6,182 bases of DNA from an uncultured Pseudobdellovibrionaceae bacterium. Lineage in GTDB: Bacteria > Bdellovibrionota > Bdellovibrionia > Bdellovibrionales > JAMPXM01. The translations under genes were made by a program, and so were the position numbers. The stretch lies in the NCBI GenBank assembly GCA_934277865.1, contig CAKQVW010000181.1, positions 1 through 6,182 of the forward strand, given 5' to 3'. The notes under the pieces were generated by a model, which searched no databases, was not told the origin of the DNA, and worked only from the letters and a program-made list of their open reading frames with translations. Positions 4,616-6,182 of this stretch are shown piece by piece. Within the stretch, counting starts at the first letter, position 1, and every line of letters begins with the position of its first letter.

Positions 4616-6182
4616 TTAGAAGGAATATCGGAATCCAGAATAAGCTTCGCCAACTATACTTCGAAAGGGGATCCCAACTCCGGCATCAGATTTCTCCCCG
4701 CCGTCATACATGTTCACCCGATAGCCGACACCGAGATCAAAGAACTGCGTGAGGCTGTAGTTCATAAAACCGTTCACCTCAAAGGTCTGATTCGAATCAA
4801 GCCACTTTCCAAAGACGAAGTCTCCACCTGTTCGCCAGCGTTTCCAAATTTCGATTTCTAAGGCAAGCCCAAATTTCATCAGATCAAAAGGCTGCGTGAT
4901 CTCACCACTGCGTCTAATTCGGTAGTGCGAGTATCCTCCGAAGAAACCATAGCGCATAGGACGGTTGAAGATATTTTCCTCAAACCGATACCAAGTCTCA
5001 TAGCGAACGTCGAATCGACTCGCTCCGAGGTCCGCCCCACTTGCGGCGGACTTAGGCGACGACGGGTCCTGACGATAGTCCAATTTGAAAGCCGTGCGTC
5101 CGCTATCAAAGCCAGCTTTGATTCCAAGAAGCTGGCTTGTCGTAGGCCCGGTCGCCGCCGCAGCTTGAGACTCGTCAAAAAAGGCTCCCTGGAAGCCGCC
5201 CTCTAAGCCGACATAGTAGTGGCGCTCACGATTCAGCAGCTTCTCCATGATCTTATCCACTCGCTCTTTTTCTAATCGCATGGCCATGGCTCTCGCTGCC
5301 GCTTTTTCCTCAGCACGCTGTCGGGCCTCTTCAGCTCGCTGCTCTTTCAGTCGAAGTTCCTCAATTCGCTTCGACTCTTCTACGGCAGCGATTTCTCGCA
5401 CTTTGACGTCTTTTAGAGTTTCCGCCTCCGCTAAACGAACTGGGACCTTCGGAATTGGAAGTGGCTGACGCAAGGGCGCGACATAGGCTTCCGCGACAGA
5501 CGAATTGCCAGAAAGTCGCCCCCCATCATCAATCGCTTGCACACGAAAGTAGTACCGACCCGGCTTCTTTATAGGAACGGAAACAACTGGCTTGGTCAGG
5601 AGTAGGTACTTTGTCTTTTTCTGCGGAAAATCTTGAGAGGTCGAAGCGTGAAGCACCCAGGCAATTGTCTTGGTTGATCCAAGGCGTTCACGGAATTTCA
5701 GTTTGGCGACGGCCGGTTTTTTGGGGCCACCTCGGAGAATTGTCCCCTTGGAAGAAGATAATTCGATCGAGGGATTTCTCGATTCATCAAATCCCGCCGT
5801 TACGTGAACCTTTACTGGCTGAGACCAGTTCAACTTGTCAAAAGAGGCCCGCCAAAAACTTTCTCCAATTGGCCAGGCCGCATGAGAAAGTCCAGAAAGA
5901 TTACCGACAGCCTCCAACCAAATTTTGGAAAAATCGCGGCTCTGAGAAATCTGAAAGTAGACGGGTTGAGCTTCAAGATCCGATTGGCTGGTGGGCGCAT
6001 TCGTCGTGTCAATTTGCATGGTTATCCGCGCACGCGCAATTTTGGGGGGCTGCTTGAGATTCAAACCCGATGCTCCAATTCGCTGATAGATCTCCGCCAC
6101 GCGATACACGTGAAGAGACGTGTCAGCGCCCTGAATCGGAAGCGGTATGCGCACTACTTCTTCAACTGAAGCCGCTTCAGAC
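4616..6182 (-). CDS. Periplasmic Ig/Fn3-like and coiled-coil protein with C-terminal outer-membrane beta-barrel (5' end outside window)
   Basis: The TAA stop is at 4616-4618 and the frame stays open to the right edge. A GTG at 6154 could be read as a start, but sense codons continue upstream of it (SEAASVEEVV...) with no stop, so the gene is probably cut by the window. Numbering from that GTG: residues about 64-118 and 150-225 are two Ig/Fn3-like stretches, with features such as VYFQISQSRDF, SFWRASF and GRYYFRVQAIDDGG. Residues about 241-310 form a charged Ala/Glu/Arg-rich coiled coil. Residues about 313-512 alternate in the manner of a roughly 200-residue barrel, probably 8 strands, ending GFRYSF. 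That C-terminus fits the BAM beta-signal GxxΩxF. In related predatory bacteria such modules often follow a FecR or LysM domain; here that part would lie off the window. The protein is likely anchored in the outer membrane with a periplasmic arm; ligand unknown. No cysteine is seen in the visible part. Confidence 0.85.
   Translation of the reverse strand, partial: SEAASVEEVVRIPLPIQGADTSLHVYRVAEIYQRIGASGLNLKQPPKIARARITMQIDTTNAPTSQSDLEAQPVYFQISQSRDFSKIWLEAVGNLSGLSHAAWPIGESFWRASFDKLNWSQPVKVHVTAGFDESRNPSIELSSSKGTILRGGPKKPAVAKLKFRERLGSTKTIAWVLHASTSQDFPQKKTKYLLLTKPVVSVPIKKPGRYYFRVQAIDDGGRLSGNSSVAEAYVAPLRQPLPIPKVPVRLAEAETLKDVKVREIAAVEESKRIEELRLKEQRAEEARQRAEEKAAARAMAMRLEKERVDKIMEKLLNRERHYYVGLEGGFQGAFFDESQAAAATGPTTSQLLGIKAGFDSGRTAFKLDYRQDPSSPKSAASGADLGASRFDVRYETWYRFEENIFNRPMRYGFFGGYSHYRIRRSGEITQPFDLMKFGLALEIEIWKRWRTGGDFVFGKWLDSNQTFEVNGFMNYSLTQFFDLGVGYRVNMYDGGEKSDAGVGIPFRSIVGEAYSGFRYSF
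4619..5218 (-). other. C-terminal outer-membrane beta-barrel domain
   Basis: About 200 residues, beginning HYYVGLEGGFQGAFF, with repeated short amphipathic strands rich in aromatic residues at strand ends (for example RFDVRYETWYRF, MRYGFFGGYSHYRI, FFDLGVGYRVNMY). The last strand ends in phenylalanine, with Gly five residues before it and Tyr two before it, as in substrates of the BAM complex. The length suits an 8-stranded OmpA-like or OmpW-like barrel. Strand number is an estimate. Confidence 0.75.
5225..5434 (-). other. Coiled-coil linker between Ig-like region and barrel
   Basis: About 70 residues dominated by Glu, Arg, Ala and Lys, including EELRLKEQRAEEARQRAEEK and RLEKERVDKIMEKL. No proline or glycine occurs across the core, and hydrophobic residues are spaced in a heptad-like way. 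It would form a long helix standing off the outer membrane into the periplasm and may mediate oligomerisation. This is composition-based inference. Confidence 0.75.

Noticed and set aside
4600..4640. Inverted repeat TTCTGG / CCAGAA spanning the convergent stop codons
   Set aside because: The arms are 6 bp with a 29-base loop, not GC-rich and with no adjacent T-run on either strand. It does not support a bidirectional terminator.
5611..6169. Plus-strand open frames of 148 and 121 residues opposite the barrel-protein gene
   Set aside because: They have low-complexity, basic, protein-unlike composition and lie opposite a coherent domain-bearing frame. They are best explained as shadows.
6166..6180. 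Perfect palindrome CTGAAGC-C-GCTTCAG
   Set aside because: It lies inside the open coding frame of the barrel gene, has a one-base centre and no T-run. It is too short-looped for a terminator and probably reflects coding chance.

Overview
The window carries three protein-coding genes and almost no spare DNA. Base composition is near balanced. The protein types point to a Gram-negative predator-like or soil/aquatic deltaproteobacterial-type organism, most plausibly Bdellovibrionota. They are a large ELWxxDGT-repeat lipoprotein with a Calx-beta domain, and a periplasmic Ig/Fn3-like plus coiled-coil protein that ends in an outer-membrane beta-barrel. The taxonomic guess rests on protein style only, because no rRNA or marker gene is present.

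Layout: (1) Minus strand, 4-1320: a 438-residue polytopic membrane protein with a divergent MBOAT-like (membrane-bound O-acyltransferase) signature. (2) 1321-1480: a 160-bp divergent intergenic region. It holds the start signals of both flanking genes, a possible extended -10 promoter for the rightward gene, and an inverted repeat that could mask the ribosome-binding site of the leftward gene. (3) Plus strand, 1481-4612: a 1043-residue (or 1026-residue) lipoprotein with a lipobox, one Calx-beta domain, then about 17 ELWxxDGT repeats with a roughly 48-residue period, probably beta-propeller-like blades. (4) Minus strand, 4616-6182: the 3' part of a gene whose reading frame stays open through the right edge. 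Its product has two Ig/Fn3-like stretches, an Ala/Glu/Arg-rich coiled coil and a C-terminal beta-barrel ending in a typical BAM-recognition signal. The stop codons of genes 2 and 3 are separated by only 3 bp.

All three products are predicted to belong to the cell envelope: one in the inner membrane, one lipid-anchored and probably at the outer membrane, and one in the outer membrane facing the periplasm. Their orientations (minus, plus, minus) rule out one shared operon. A joint function is not shown by the sequence. I saw no tRNA, rRNA, CRISPR array, insertion sequence, integrase or clear rho-independent terminator. The most unusual content is the architecture of the repeat lipoprotein: its regular and decayed repeat blocks, a split first/last repeat that could close a ring, and cysteines confined to the decayed parts.
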